From assembly GCF_001435585.1 (NCBI RefSeq), contig NZ_AZEC01000005.1, positions 1 to 64,000 of the forward strand: 64,000 bases of DNA, read 5' to 3'. Made by a program: the position numbers and the translations under genes. The notes under the pieces are model-generated. The model was not told the DNA's origin, did not search any database, and was given only the letters and a program-made list of their open reading frames with translations. Of the stretch, positions 8,280 to 17,002 are shown piece after piece. This stretch comes from Schleiferilactobacillus perolens DSM 12744. GTDB taxonomy: Bacteria > Bacillota > Bacilli > Lactobacillales > Lactobacillaceae. How positions within the stretch are numbered: the first letter of the stretch is position 1; each line of letters opens with the position of its first letter.

Positions 8280-9386
8280 TTAGTCTTTAACCGGAATGAT
8301 TTGTAATTGTTTGTCAGTGTGGGTAAATGGTTCACCGCCAGTTTCAGTGACGTGCACACAGTCCTCAATCCGAACGCCGACCACACCTGGAATGTAGATT
8401 CCTGGTTCAATGGAGAAGCACATACCAGGAGTCAGTGGCATATCGTTACCGGCCATGATCGACGGAAACTCGTGGGTAGACGTGCCGATACCATGGCCTA
8501 AGCGGTGAATAAAGTAATCTCCATAACCTGCCTTGGTAATAATGTCCCGGGCAATCTTATCCAGTTCCGCAGCTGTCAACCCCGGTTTCACCGCATCCAT
8601 GGCGGCTAATTGGGCTTCCAAGCAGACATCGAATACTTCCTTCTGCTTAGCCGTGGGGGCACCAAAGGCGACTGTTCGACTGGCATCACTCATGTAACCT
8701 TGATGGTTAGTGCCTAAATCAAAGAGGACGAGTTCGTTGGGGACGATGGCAGTCGAGGTTGGTTCGCCGTGGGGATCAGCGGCGTTAACGCCCGCTTGCA
8801 CAATCGTGTCAAAACTCATGTGCATGACCCCTTGCTTCATCATGGCGTAGTTGATTTCTGCCACGACGCCTTGCTCCGTAATACCGGTACGCAGGGCGTC
8901 AAAGCCTACTCTGAAACATTCATCGGCTTCTTTACCAGCGGCAACCATTTTGGCAATTTCGTCCGGAGACTTGATCAATTTGGCCCGTTCCATGTAACGG
9001 GAAGCATCCGCTGGAAATTCAGCCGCTGGAAAGGCCCGCTTAATCGCAGCAAAACGTGCGTAAGGCAAGCTATCCTTTTCAATTGCCCAAGCGTGGGGTT
9101 GATTGGTGCGTGCCTTAATGTGTTGGGCAATGAGGGCAAACGGGTCTTCTTGGTCTAAATAACCAAATACGTCGCCAGACCAGCCAGCTTTCTTTGCCGC
9201 TTCGACTGAGAGGGCCGGGGTGAATAGGAATGGTTCTGCGTTTGGAAACACAAAAAGTGCTAAGACCCGTTCCTCAGGGTCACTGTAAAAGTTAGTAAAG
9301 TAATTAATGTCCGTCGGGTCGCTGATATAGGCAACATCGACGTGCTGATCATTGATCCATTGTTGCAGTTTTTCTAAATGAGTCAT
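8280..9386 (-). CDS. pepQ: Xaa-Pro dipeptidase PepQ
   Basis: Cytosolic metallo-dipeptidase (M24B) that releases amino acids from X-Pro dipeptides, part of the proteolytic system of lactic acid bacteria. The 368-residue length is typical. The dinuclear metal ligands can be read directly: Asp223, Asp234, His298, Glu327 and Glu341, in the contexts LFDLGTN, YMSDASR, HRLGHGIG, SIEPGIY and VRIEDCV. It is divergent from ccpA with 201 bp between starts, an arrangement well known in lactobacilli where CcpA influences pepQ. AAGGAGG lies 8 bp before the ATG. Confidence 0.96.
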   Translation of the reverse strand: MTHLEKLQQWINDQHVDVAYISDPTDINYFTNFYSDPEERVLALFVFPNAEPFLFTPALSVEAAKKAGWSGDVFGYLDQEDPFALIAQHIKARTNQPHAWAIEKDSLPYARFAAIKRAFPAAEFPADASRYMERAKLIKSPDEIAKMVAAGKEADECFRVGFDALRTGITEQGVVAEINYAMMKQGVMHMSFDTIVQAGVNAADPHGEPTSTAIVPNELVLFDLGTNHQGYMSDASRTVAFGAPTAKQKEVFDVCLEAQLAAMDAVKPGLTAAELDKIARDIITKAGYGDYFIHRLGHGIGTSTHEFPSIMAGNDMPLTPGMCFSIEPGIYIPGVVGVRIEDCVHVTETGGEPFTHTDKQLQIIPVKD

Positions 9387-9503
9387 TGTTACACATCCTC
9401 CTTAATTAGGTGCATTTAGTTTAACACAATCGCTTCCATTTTCGCTAAACGAGTTACTGAAAACAACTTGTTGATTAAATGGCAGAATTTCATGAAAATT
9501 TCA

Positions 9504-9517
9504 ATAAAACGCTTGCA
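9504..9517. promoter_or_regulatory. cre-like site overlapping the ccpA -35
   Basis: On the minus strand this reads TGCAAGCGTTTTAT, matching the CcpA operator core (AAGCG) with two deviations. It overlaps the -35 hexamer of ccpA and sits between the divergent pepQ and ccpA starts. Confidence 0.45.
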
Positions 9518-9541
9518 TTTCCGTGCTTAACCTGGTATTGT
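9513..9541 (+). promoter_or_regulatory. ccpA promoter
   Basis: TTGCAT, 17-bp spacer, TATTGT preceded by TGG, i.e. an extended -10 promoter ending 46 bp before the ATG. Confidence 0.6.
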
Positions 9542-9554
9542 TTTATTGTCAAAT

Positions 9555-9568
9555 TGAAAACGAAAGCA
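9555..9568 (+). promoter_or_regulatory. cre-like site downstream of the ccpA promoter
   Basis: TGAAAACGAAAGCA fits the loose cre consensus TGWNANCGNTNWCA at most positions. It lies just after the expected transcription start, where CcpA binding would repress, consistent with autoregulation. Confidence 0.5.
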
Positions 9569-9587
9569 AAATGTGAGGTAAGTGTGA

Positions 9588-10592
9588 ATGGATAAACAAA
9601 CTATTACAATCTATGATGTGGCGCGTGAAGCGAATGTCTCCATGGCGACTGTCTCCAGAGTCGTCAATGGTAATCCCAACGTCAAGCCCGCCACTCGGCA
9701 AAAAGTATTGAAGGTCATTGAAAAATTGGACTATCGTCCCAACGCGGTTGCCCGCGGATTGGCCAGCAAGAAAACCACGACTGTCGGGGTCGTTATTCCA
9801 GACATTACCAACATCTATTTCTCAACCCTCGCACGGGGGATTGATGATGTGGCGACAATGTACAAATATAACATTATCTTGGCCAACTCTGACGAAAATA
9901 GTCAAAAAGAAGTCAGCACATTGAATAACTTGTTTGCCAAGCAAGTAGACGGGCTGATTTACATGGGTCACAACATTTCCGATGCCGTACGAGCGGAATT
10001 CAGCCGGGCAAAGACGCCCATCGTCCTCGCTGGTTCAGTAGATCCTGACGAACAAGTCGCCAGTGTGAATATCGACTATAAGGGTGCTGTGAAAGAGGCG
10101 GTCACTTCTTTGCTGAACAAAGGGGCCAAGAAGATCGCGTTTATTTCCAGTCCACTGTCTGAGCCGATTAATGGCGAATATCGATTGGCCGGATATAACG
10201 ATGCCTTGGCAGACGCCAAGATTCCATATGATGGCAACCTGGTATTTGAAACAGAGTACAACTTCCGTGCCGGTGCCGCCCTGTGGGACAAGTTGCAAGC
10301 CGTTGGTGCTGACGCCGCCTATATCGCCGATGACGAATTAGCGATTGGTGTACTGGACGGAGCCATTGACCGCGGTATTAAGGTGCCTGATGATTTCCAA
10401 ATCATCACCAGCAATAACACGGTGCTGACTGAAATGGCACGGCCACAACTCAGCTCGATTAGCCAACCCCTATATGATATCGGTGCGGTGGCGATGCGGT
10501 TATTGACCAAGATGATGAATAAGGAAGCAGTCACTGAAAAGACAGTCCTGCTGCCCTTCACCATCACAGAACGGCAATCAACTAAGGCGTAA
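9588..10592 (+). CDS. ccpA: Catabolite control protein A
   Basis: LacI-family global regulator of carbon catabolite control; with HPr-Ser-P it binds cre sites. The 334-residue protein begins with the LacI helix-turn-helix (TIYDVAREANVSMATVSRVV, residues 5-24) and hinge helix (YRPNAVARGLASKK), followed by a periplasmic-binding-like core (from TTVGVVIPD). Start ATG is behind GTGAGG. The divergent pepQ neighbour supports CcpA rather than a sugar-specific LacI repressor. Ends in a strong terminator, so monocistronic. Confidence 0.97.
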   Translation: MDKQTITIYDVAREANVSMATVSRVVNGNPNVKPATRQKVLKVIEKLDYRPNAVARGLASKKTTTVGVVIPDITNIYFSTLARGIDDVATMYKYNIILANSDENSQKEVSTLNNLFAKQVDGLIYMGHNISDAVRAEFSRAKTPIVLAGSVDPDEQVASVNIDYKGAVKEAVTSLLNKGAKKIAFISSPLSEPINGEYRLAGYNDALADAKIPYDGNLVFETEYNFRAGAALWDKLQAVGADAAYIADDELAIGVLDGAIDRGIKVPDDFQIITSNNTVLTEMARPQLSSISQPLYDIGAVAMRLLTKMMNKEAVTEKTVLLPFTITERQSTKA

Positions 10593-10616
10593 CTGATTTT
10601 GCGCAGTTTTGGTAAG

Positions 10617-10649
10617 GTCCGTCGGCAACTAATGCCTGCGGGCTTTTTT
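10617..10649 (+). terminator. Intrinsic terminator after ccpA
   Basis: Eleven-bp stem (10617-10627 with 10633-10643, one mismatch and wobble pairs), 5-nt loop, T6 tail. Confidence 0.8.
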
Positions 10650-10664
10650 GTTGCCTTCTTTCCA

Positions 10665-10693
10665 TTGACATTCGTGGTAAGGCTTTCTACAAT
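10665..10693 (+). promoter_or_regulatory. Promoter of the GntR-agaS-nagA operon
   Basis: Near-consensus TTGACA (10665-10670), 17-bp spacer, TACAAT (10688-10693). Confidence 0.8.
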
Positions 10694-10700
10694 GAAGAAG

Positions 10701-10720
10701 TGGTTGGTACCAGTGAACCA
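10701..10720. promoter_or_regulatory. Probable GntR-family operator
   Basis: Inverted repeat TGGTT-N10-AACCA containing TGGTACCA. It directly follows the -10 and overlaps the expected start site. TGGT/ACCA half-sites are typical of HutC/NagR-type GntR repressors, so autoregulation by the next gene is likely. Confidence 0.55.
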
Positions 10721-10733
10721 GTGAGGTGAGGCG

Positions 10734-11465
10734 ATGTCAACGTATGAACAACCACTTCATGAACAATTAGTCGAGTTACTGCGGCACAAGATCACGCAGG
10801 AAATGCACCCCCACGACCGGCTGCCCTCCGAACGGATGCTTACCCAGACATATCAAGTGAGCCGCAATACTGTGCGAATGGCATTATCCGAACTGGAAAT
10901 GATGGGTTATATTTACCGTCAGCATGGGAAGGGAACGTTTGTCGCCAACAGAGTAGCTAATCCCACCAATTTGACCACGACTTATAGTTTCTCGGATCAG
11001 ATGCGCGCAGAAGGACGTCATCCTGAAACAAGGATTCTTTATCTGCAGCAACTGGAAGCACCGAAGTTTTTGGCCGCGCACATGAATTTGCCGTTGGGGG
11101 CACCAATTTTTAAGCTGAAGCGGATTCGCTGTGCCGATGGTGTGCCGTTGATGGTGGAACGGACATTTTTACCAGTCCGTATTTTCCCTGGGCTAACGGT
11201 GGCGCAATTGACCGATCATTCGTTGTATCACGTGATGGCCGAGGATTATGGTGTGAAAGTCGCCGAGGCCAACGAGGCGTTCTATGCGGGGATCATTAAC
11301 GGTAAAGACGCTCAGCGGTTGACCGTACCTGCTGGTTCCCCGTGTTTGAACGTACAGCGCAGCACCACCGATCCCCAGGAGCGGATTGTGGAATATACCC
11401 TGAGTGTTTGTCGGGGAGATCAATTTGTTTATCAAGTGCGTCATGTGAATGTCGCGCAATCGTGA
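10734..11465 (+). CDS. GntR/HutC-family amino-sugar regulator
   Basis: Transcription repressor of 243 residues: winged helix-turn-helix at about 5-72 (LPSERMLTQTYQVSRNTVRM is the recognition region) and a UTRA ligand domain at about 90-240 (LPLGAPIFKLKRIRCADGVP, typical of UTRA). NagR-type members sense glucosamine-6-P or N-acetylglucosamine-6-P. The next two genes (SIS-domain deaminase/isomerase and nagA) make that type of effector likely here, but the ligand is inferred from context. Start ATG behind GTGAGG; the operator-like palindrome lies just upstream. Probably a specific regulator of this operon. Confidence 0.88.
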   Translation: MSTYEQPLHEQLVELLRHKITQEMHPHDRLPSERMLTQTYQVSRNTVRMALSELEMMGYIYRQHGKGTFVANRVANPTNLTTTYSFSDQMRAEGRHPETRILYLQQLEAPKFLAAHMNLPLGAPIFKLKRIRCADGVPLMVERTFLPVRIFPGLTVAQLTDHSLYHVMAEDYGVKVAEANEAFYAGIINGKDAQRLTVPAGSPCLNVQRSTTDPQERIVEYTLSVCRGDQFVYQVRHVNVAQS

Positions 11466-11486
11466 AAGAGAAGAGGAGTGTCGTCC

Positions 11487-12659
11487 ATGTTTGAGAAGTC
11501 AGCAGCTGAATTGACAAAATTAGGCGCCGAGATCACTACCCGCGAAATTAAACAGCAACCGGAGTTATGGCGTGAGGCTTGGACCAATTATGAGCGCCAG
11601 CAACCGGAGATTGAGGCGTTCTTAAAAAAGGTGAGCGAAAGTGTCACCGGACCAGTCCGTGTGATTTTTACCGGGGCAGGGACCTCGGCTTATGTCGGGG
11701 ATACAATTACCCCGTACCTGAACCGGCAGGGGGATCGCCACCAGTTTTACTTTGAAGCACTGCCCACCACGAGCCTAGTGTCTTCACCCGCCGATTACTT
11801 TGAACCAGACACACCCACGCTGCTCGTTAGCTTTGCCCGTTCTGGCAACTCGCCGGAAAGTGTGAAAACGGTGGAGTTGGCAGAGCAGTTGGTGCACCAG
11901 CTGTATCAATTAACGATCACCTGTGCACCAGAGGGCCATTTGGCCAAGCGGGCAGAAGACGAGGACAACAACCTCGTATTATTGCAGCCAGCCCGTTCCA
12001 ACGATCAAGGCTTTGCCATGACCGGCAGTTTCAGCTGTATGACTTTAACGGCCTTGTTGGTCTTTGACACGGCCAGCCATGCGGATAAAGCGCAATGGAT
12101 CGACGATATTGTGGCGATGGGTGACGATGTCATCGCCCGTGAGGACACATTGCAAAGTTATATTGCTGATGACTTTGACCGTATCACTTACCTTGGTTCC
12201 GGTAGTCTGGATGGTTTGACCCGGGAAGCTCAACTGAAGATTTTGGAACTCACCGCTGGCCAGGTGGCTACCGTGTTTGATACATCCATGGGCTTCCGGC
12301 ATGGTCCGAAGAGTTTTGTGAATGACAAAACCTTGGTATTTGATTTCATCAGCAATGATGCCTATACCCGGGATTATGATATTGATGTCTTGGCGGAAAT
12401 TGACGGAGATCATATTGCCCAACGGGTCGTGGCGATTGGCCAAGATGCGGGGCGGCACTTTGCGGGGGACAACTTCCTATTCAATCGCAATGATGTAAGC
12501 CTCCCAGAGGCGTATCTCGCGTTACCCGACGTCATGGTGGCGCAAACACTGGCACTGCTCACATCCGTCAAGATTGGCAACAAACCAGATACGCCTTCTC
12601 CCACAGGAACAGTCAACCGAGTGGTCAAAGGGGTCATTTTGCACGATTACGAGGCCTAG
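11487..12659 (+). CDS. agaS: AgaS-like SIS-domain sugar-phosphate deaminase/isomerase
   Basis: Protein of 390 residues with two sugar-isomerase (SIS) domains, about 45-200 and 210-375. Visible motifs are F-T-G-A-G-T-S-A-Y, SFARSGNSPESVK, GSGSLDGLTREAQLK and GFRHGPKSF. AgaS converts galactosamine-6-P to tagatose-6-P in N-acetylgalactosamine catabolism; homologues linked to nagA may act on glucosamine-6-P instead, so the exact substrate is open. A GTG at 11478 is possible but abuts the AAGAGGAG site; the ATG at 11487 has the right spacing (8 bases). Located between its regulator and nagA. Confidence 0.85.
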   Translation: MFEKSAAELTKLGAEITTREIKQQPELWREAWTNYERQQPEIEAFLKKVSESVTGPVRVIFTGAGTSAYVGDTITPYLNRQGDRHQFYFEALPTTSLVSSPADYFEPDTPTLLVSFARSGNSPESVKTVELAEQLVHQLYQLTITCAPEGHLAKRAEDEDNNLVLLQPARSNDQGFAMTGSFSCMTLTALLVFDTASHADKAQWIDDIVAMGDDVIAREDTLQSYIADDFDRITYLGSGSLDGLTREAQLKILELTAGQVATVFDTSMGFRHGPKSFVNDKTLVFDFISNDAYTRDYDIDVLAEIDGDHIAQRVVAIGQDAGRHFAGDNFLFNRNDVSLPEAYLALPDVMVAQTLALLTSVKIGNKPDTPSPTGTVNRVVKGVILHDYEA

Positions 12660-12715
12660 TCTCTTGATGTTCAATGACCAATTTCAATGAATTTATGGAA
12701 AGCTGGAATTGTTAG

Positions 12716-13876
12716 ATGAGTTACTATATTCATGCTGCAAAGTTCTTTTTACCGTCCAATACTGAAAACGGCGGTTACTTGGAAATCACTGACGAGGGTA
12801 AGTTTGGTCAGTATCTGCCAGAAAGCCAAAAGCCGACGGGTAAAATTGAAGAAATGAACGGTCAATGGATTGCCCCAGGGTTGGTGGATACGCACATCCA
12901 CGGTCTGTTAGGACATGATGTGATGGATAATGACTGGGAAGCCATAAAGACAATGTCAGAGGGTCTGCTGAAGGCTGGGGTCACCAGCTGGTTACCGACG
13001 ACTTTAACGGGTTCGTTCGATCAATTGAATGCCGTGTGTAAGACGATTGGCGACCATGCCGGACAAGAAACTGGCGCAAAGATTCAGGGTATTTATTTTG
13101 AAGGACCTTATTTCACCACAGAACACAAAGGTGCACAAAATCCGAAATACTTTAAGAATCCGAGTTTCTCTGAATATCAACAATGGCAAGCATCTGCAAA
13201 GGGCTTATTGAGGAAAATTGCGATCGCGCCAGAACGTCACGGCGCAGTGGAATTCACTCGAGCAGTGACTGCCGACGGGACCGTGGTCGCCCTGGGCCAC
13301 AGTGACGCCACCTTTGAACAGGCGCAGGCTTGTATCGAAGCTGGGGCCAGTGTATTCACCCATACATTTAACGGGATGAGCGGCTTAAATCACCGGGCAC
13401 CTGGCATGGTGGGGGCAGCGATGTACCTCAACCGCGTCGATGATGAATTGATCTGCGACGGCCATCATGTACGGCCAGAAGTGGCAACAATCTTAATTAA
13501 AGAGAAGGGACCGGAACACATTGCTTTAATTACGGACTGCATGCGCGCTGGGATGATGCCCGATGGCGACTACGTGTTGGGTGAATTTCCGGTTTATGTG
13601 AAAGACGGGATGGCCCGGTTGAAGGGCGGCAATAATCTGGCTGGTTCTGTACTGAAGCTGAATGAAGCCATTAAGAATGTGGTTGATTGGAATGGTGTCG
13701 CACCCCAAGACGCTGTGGAAATGGGCAGTTATGTGCCTGCCAAATCCAGCGGTGTCGGCGAAAAGTGCGGTTCAATCTTGCCGGGTCGGGCAGCCGATTA
13801 TATTGTTTTGAATGATGATATGTCGTTGGCTGCGACTTATCTGGACGGTCAAGAACGGTATCGCAACGATCACTAG
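12716..13876 (+). CDS. nagA: N-acetylglucosamine-6-phosphate deacetylase
   Basis: Amidohydrolase of 386 residues that removes the acetyl group from GlcNAc-6-P (or GalNAc-6-P in aga loci). Key residues are visible: H60-x-H62 (VDTHIHG), Glu129 in FEGPYF, His195 in GHSDAT, His216 in THTFNG and catalytic Asp274 in ITDCMRAG. It follows agaS after 56 bp with a weak ribosome site, so it is in the same operon but perhaps translated less. Deacetylase plus SIS enzyme together turn an N-acetylated hexosamine phosphate into a glycolytic hexose phosphate. Confidence 0.95.
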   Translation: MSYYIHAAKFFLPSNTENGGYLEITDEGKFGQYLPESQKPTGKIEEMNGQWIAPGLVDTHIHGLLGHDVMDNDWEAIKTMSEGLLKAGVTSWLPTTLTGSFDQLNAVCKTIGDHAGQETGAKIQGIYFEGPYFTTEHKGAQNPKYFKNPSFSEYQQWQASAKGLLRKIAIAPERHGAVEFTRAVTADGTVVALGHSDATFEQAQACIEAGASVFTHTFNGMSGLNHRAPGMVGAAMYLNRVDDELICDGHHVRPEVATILIKEKGPEHIALITDCMRAGMMPDGDYVLGEFPVYVKDGMARLKGGNNLAGSVLKLNEAIKNVVDWNGVAPQDAVEMGSYVPAKSSGVGEKCGSILPGRAADYIVLNDDMSLAATYLDGQERYRNDH

Positions 13877-13884
13877 GAATTAAA

Positions 13885-13930
13885 AAACAAGCGGTCCTGG
13901 GGCTTAATTGAACCCCAGGACCGCTTGTTT
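13885..13930. terminator. Perfect bidirectional terminator, nagA / PBP
   Basis: An 18-bp perfect stem (13885-13902 with 13913-13930) with A/T flanks and a 10-nt loop between convergent genes. Confidence 0.92.
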
Positions 13931-13932
13931 TC

Positions 13933-16878
13933 TTATGGCGATTGTTGCTGACCACCACTGTTATTGTTGCCGCCGGATTGGCCGCCAGATTGACCAGTGC
14001 CCGTACCGCCGGAATCGCCAGTAGAGCCACCGGAACCTTGACCAGTACCGGTTCCCGTACCGGGAGTGCTAGTACCGCCAGAACCGGTGCCGCCGCTGCC
14101 TGTTTGACCGTTACCAGTTTGTCCAGTGTTGGTACCTTGCCCCTGATTTTGTCCAGTTTGTCCTTGGTTGGTTTGACCTTGACCAGTATTACCAGTACTT
14201 GGATTCTGATTCTGGGTCGTGCCGGTGCTGCCTGAGTCCTGTTGATTGGTATTACCGGACTGATTACCCTGCCAGCTGCTGCCCACGTCGTTAGATTCCT
14301 CGCTGCCGGATTCGTCAGTCGCATTTGCCGCCGAGACATCTCCCACTTTATCATTGGGATCGCGAATGGTTTCGCCAGTGTATTTAGTGACCGTTCCATA
14401 GCCGTTCTTGGCACCAAAGAAGTTGGCCCAAAATAGGTTGTAGTTCTTTGTGGTACCACCAATGCCAAATGTAAACGAGGTGGCTGCCGGTGTGAAGTTG
14501 TTGAACAAGCTGGTGACGGTGTTGCCGCTCACACTGGTACGGCTGCCCTTATAAGTAATACTCCCAGCAGGCAGGCCAGTCTTAGCCAGAACACTGACTG
14601 ATTTCACCGTATCTGGTTTTTTAAACGTCTTATCGAGCTGGAAGACCTTAGGATCAGCTGCATAGGCTGCATTGGCCACCCGTGCCCAAAGTGCCTGATT
14701 GATGTTGGTCCCAGAGTCGTTCAGATTATACGAGTGACCCCAGAAGTTGTCATAACCGATCCAAGAAGCCATGGTGACGCCTGGTGTGGAGCCAACAAAC
14801 CACACATCTTTGTTGTCATTCGACGTCCCAGTCTTACCATATAGGGAGCTGGTATCAAAGTTTACTTGATAGGATAGGGATGCAGCCGTTCCTTGAGTGA
14901 CGACATTGCGCAGCATATCTCGCATGATATACGATGTCGCAGCAGTAAACGCCTGTTTCTTTTCGGCATGGTGCTGATACACCACTTGACCGGTGGGTGT
15001 CTCAATTTTGTCAATCACAAAGGAATCTGTATGTGCACCCTCGTTGGCGAAAGTCGAGAAGGCACTAGCTTCTTGCTGAACACTAATCCCATTGTCGGTA
15101 CCACCTAAGGCCACACCAAGACGAGAGAGCTCTTTGTCGGTCAGGGGGACACCCAAATTATCCATATACGTTTTCGGGTTTGTCTTGGTCCTTAATTCCT
15201 TGTAAAGATTAACCGCAGGAATGTTATAGGATTGGGCCAAGGCTTCTTTGGCACTGATGAATCGATTTTGAATCGTTGAGCCGTAGTCTGATGGAGAATA
15301 ACCGTTGTAGTTAACTTCAAAATCGGCAATTTGCGATTCGGTCCCGATTAGTTTTTGGTCCACTGCCGGACCGTAAACTAAGTATGGTTTGATCGAAGAA
15401 CCAGGAGAGCGATAGGTGTAAAAGGCATGGTTGCTCTGATTTTCCGAATAGTTGCGGCCGCCAATAAAGCCCAGTACAGCCCCAGTCTGGTTGTTGAGGA
15501 GGATCATCCCATTTTGCACCGGTTCAGTCACAGTTTCTTCCTTCCCAGTGGTGGGATTGGTCACAGTGTACGAATGGGTCGTTCCTAAATAGTCACCGTA
15601 TTGATTCATGGCGGTTTGCATGGCATCGTAAACGGGTTTATTGATTGTTGAGTGTACCTGATAATTCTTGGTAGTCAACAACGTGAGTGCCCGTTGCCGA
15701 TATTCGGCATAGGTATCGTTGTGTTGCCGCACGGTGGCCCATTTCAGGCCATCATTTTTTGCCAGGTATTGTGCCAAATAATACACAGCCTGGTCGGAAA
15801 TGAGATCATACAGATAACCTAATTTGCTGTCAGTCCGTTCTGGGGTGGCTTTAGCCAAAAACTCGGATTTCAGATCCTCTTTTTTGGCTGATTGATACTG
15901 TTTGTTGGTCAATACGCCAGCGCGATACATGCGAAACAAGACGGTATTTTTGCGATCAATCCCAGCGCTGAGATTCTTCTTCAGCGTGCCGGTTTGTGTA
16001 TAGGGCGTGTAGACAGAGGGACTTTGCGGCAAGCCAGCAATGAAAGCGGCCTGAGCAATACTTAAGTGATTGGCGTGTTTACCAAACAACCCTAGCGCCG
16101 CTTCCTCCACCCTGGCCACGTTTTCGCCCTTATTGTTGCGGCCAAAAGTGGCGGCATTCAAATACGCCCGGAGGATCTCCTCTTTGCTAAAGAATTTGTC
16201 AATGCGGGAGGCCAGTAATATTTCACTGGCTTTACGTTTGAAGGTTGTTTCAGAGGACAGCAACTGCATTTTGACCAATTGCTGAGTCAGGGTCGATCCG
16301 CCGGTTTGCCCGCCGATCCCTGTAATGTCACCCACCCCGGCCCGAATTAGGGCCTTGGGTACCACGCCGGAGTGCACGTAAAAGTTTTCATCCTCGGTAG
16401 CGACAATCGCTTTTTTCAACCAAGGTGAAATGGCCTTACTGGCGACGGGTGTCCGGCGCAGATCAGTGTTGAAATTCATCATTTTGACGTTGTCCGCGTA
16501 ATATAACTGGGACGATTGGGTGGTCGTATTGATTTGCTTTGTCAGAGTACTGCGGGTGGGAACCTTGACAGTTTGGACGAGCGCACCAAAGTACCCCAGG
16601 ACCATGCCCATACCTAGTCCACCGATGACAATAGCTGCCGCCAGCAGGCGAATACAAATCGTGCGGGCGGCAGCCATAACGACGTTGAACCAAAATGCCA
16701 AAGTCTTCCAACTGGTTGCCCAACCGGCAGAAAAACGAGTGCGCAACCAAGCAGCAAAGGGCGTATCCTGTTCACTCAGGACAGACCGCTCTGCTTGTTT
16801 ACGGGTTTCTTGCGACAGTTTACGCCGTCGCGTTATCCAAGCACGAAATTGTGCCCACCATTGTCGGATATGCTTCAA
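13933..16878 (-). CDS. Bifunctional class A penicillin-binding protein (PBP1A-like)
   Basis: Wall-synthesis enzyme of 981 residues. A basic cytosolic N-terminus (1-75) precedes a membrane anchor (about 76-100). The GT51 glycosyltransferase follows: Glu162 in TEDENFY, GGSTLTQQLVK, and R-K-A-S-E-I with KEEILRAYLN. The transpeptidase has Ser494 (SSIK), SYN at 550-552 and KTG at 682-684. The last 140 residues or so are G/T/S/Q/N low complexity, probably an extracellular disordered tail. The start is TTG at 16878 behind AAGGTGGT. Monocistronic, between two convergent terminators. Family level is certain; the exact paralogue (PBP1A or 2A) is not. Confidence 0.93.
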   Translation of the reverse strand: MKHIRQWWAQFRAWITRRRKLSQETRKQAERSVLSEQDTPFAAWLRTRFSAGWATSWKTLAFWFNVVMAAARTICIRLLAAAIVIGGLGMGMVLGYFGALVQTVKVPTRSTLTKQINTTTQSSQLYYADNVKMMNFNTDLRRTPVASKAISPWLKKAIVATEDENFYVHSGVVPKALIRAGVGDITGIGGQTGGSTLTQQLVKMQLLSSETTFKRKASEILLASRIDKFFSKEEILRAYLNAATFGRNNKGENVARVEEAALGLFGKHANHLSIAQAAFIAGLPQSPSVYTPYTQTGTLKKNLSAGIDRKNTVLFRMYRAGVLTNKQYQSAKKEDLKSEFLAKATPERTDSKLGYLYDLISDQAVYYLAQYLAKNDGLKWATVRQHNDTYAEYRQRALTLLTTKNYQVHSTINKPVYDAMQTAMNQYGDYLGTTHSYTVTNPTTGKEETVTEPVQNGMILLNNQTGAVLGFIGGRNYSENQSNHAFYTYRSPGSSIKPYLVYGPAVDQKLIGTESQIADFEVNYNGYSPSDYGSTIQNRFISAKEALAQSYNIPAVNLYKELRTKTNPKTYMDNLGVPLTDKELSRLGVALGGTDNGISVQQEASAFSTFANEGAHTDSFVIDKIETPTGQVVYQHHAEKKQAFTAATSYIMRDMLRNVVTQGTAASLSYQVNFDTSSLYGKTGTSNDNKDVWFVGSTPGVTMASWIGYDNFWGHSYNLNDSGTNINQALWARVANAAYAADPKVFQLDKTFKKPDTVKSVSVLAKTGLPAGSITYKGSRTSVSGNTVTSLFNNFTPAATSFTFGIGGTTKNYNLFWANFFGAKNGYGTVTKYTGETIRDPNDKVGDVSAANATDESGSEESNDVGSSWQGNQSGNTNQQDSGSTGTTQNQNPSTGNTGQGQTNQGQTGQNQGQGTNTGQTGNGQTGSGGTGSGGTSTPGTGTGTGQGSGGSTGDSGGTGTGQSGGQSGGNNNSGGQQQSP

Positions 16879-17002
16879 AACTGCACCACCTTAAAAAATT
16901 ACACCCTGCCATTATAACGTAACCATTTCGCCAATAAAAACACAGCCACGTTACAATCGCGTTAAGCTGTAACCAAACGCGCGGCGTGGTTGTGTAAATC
17001 GG

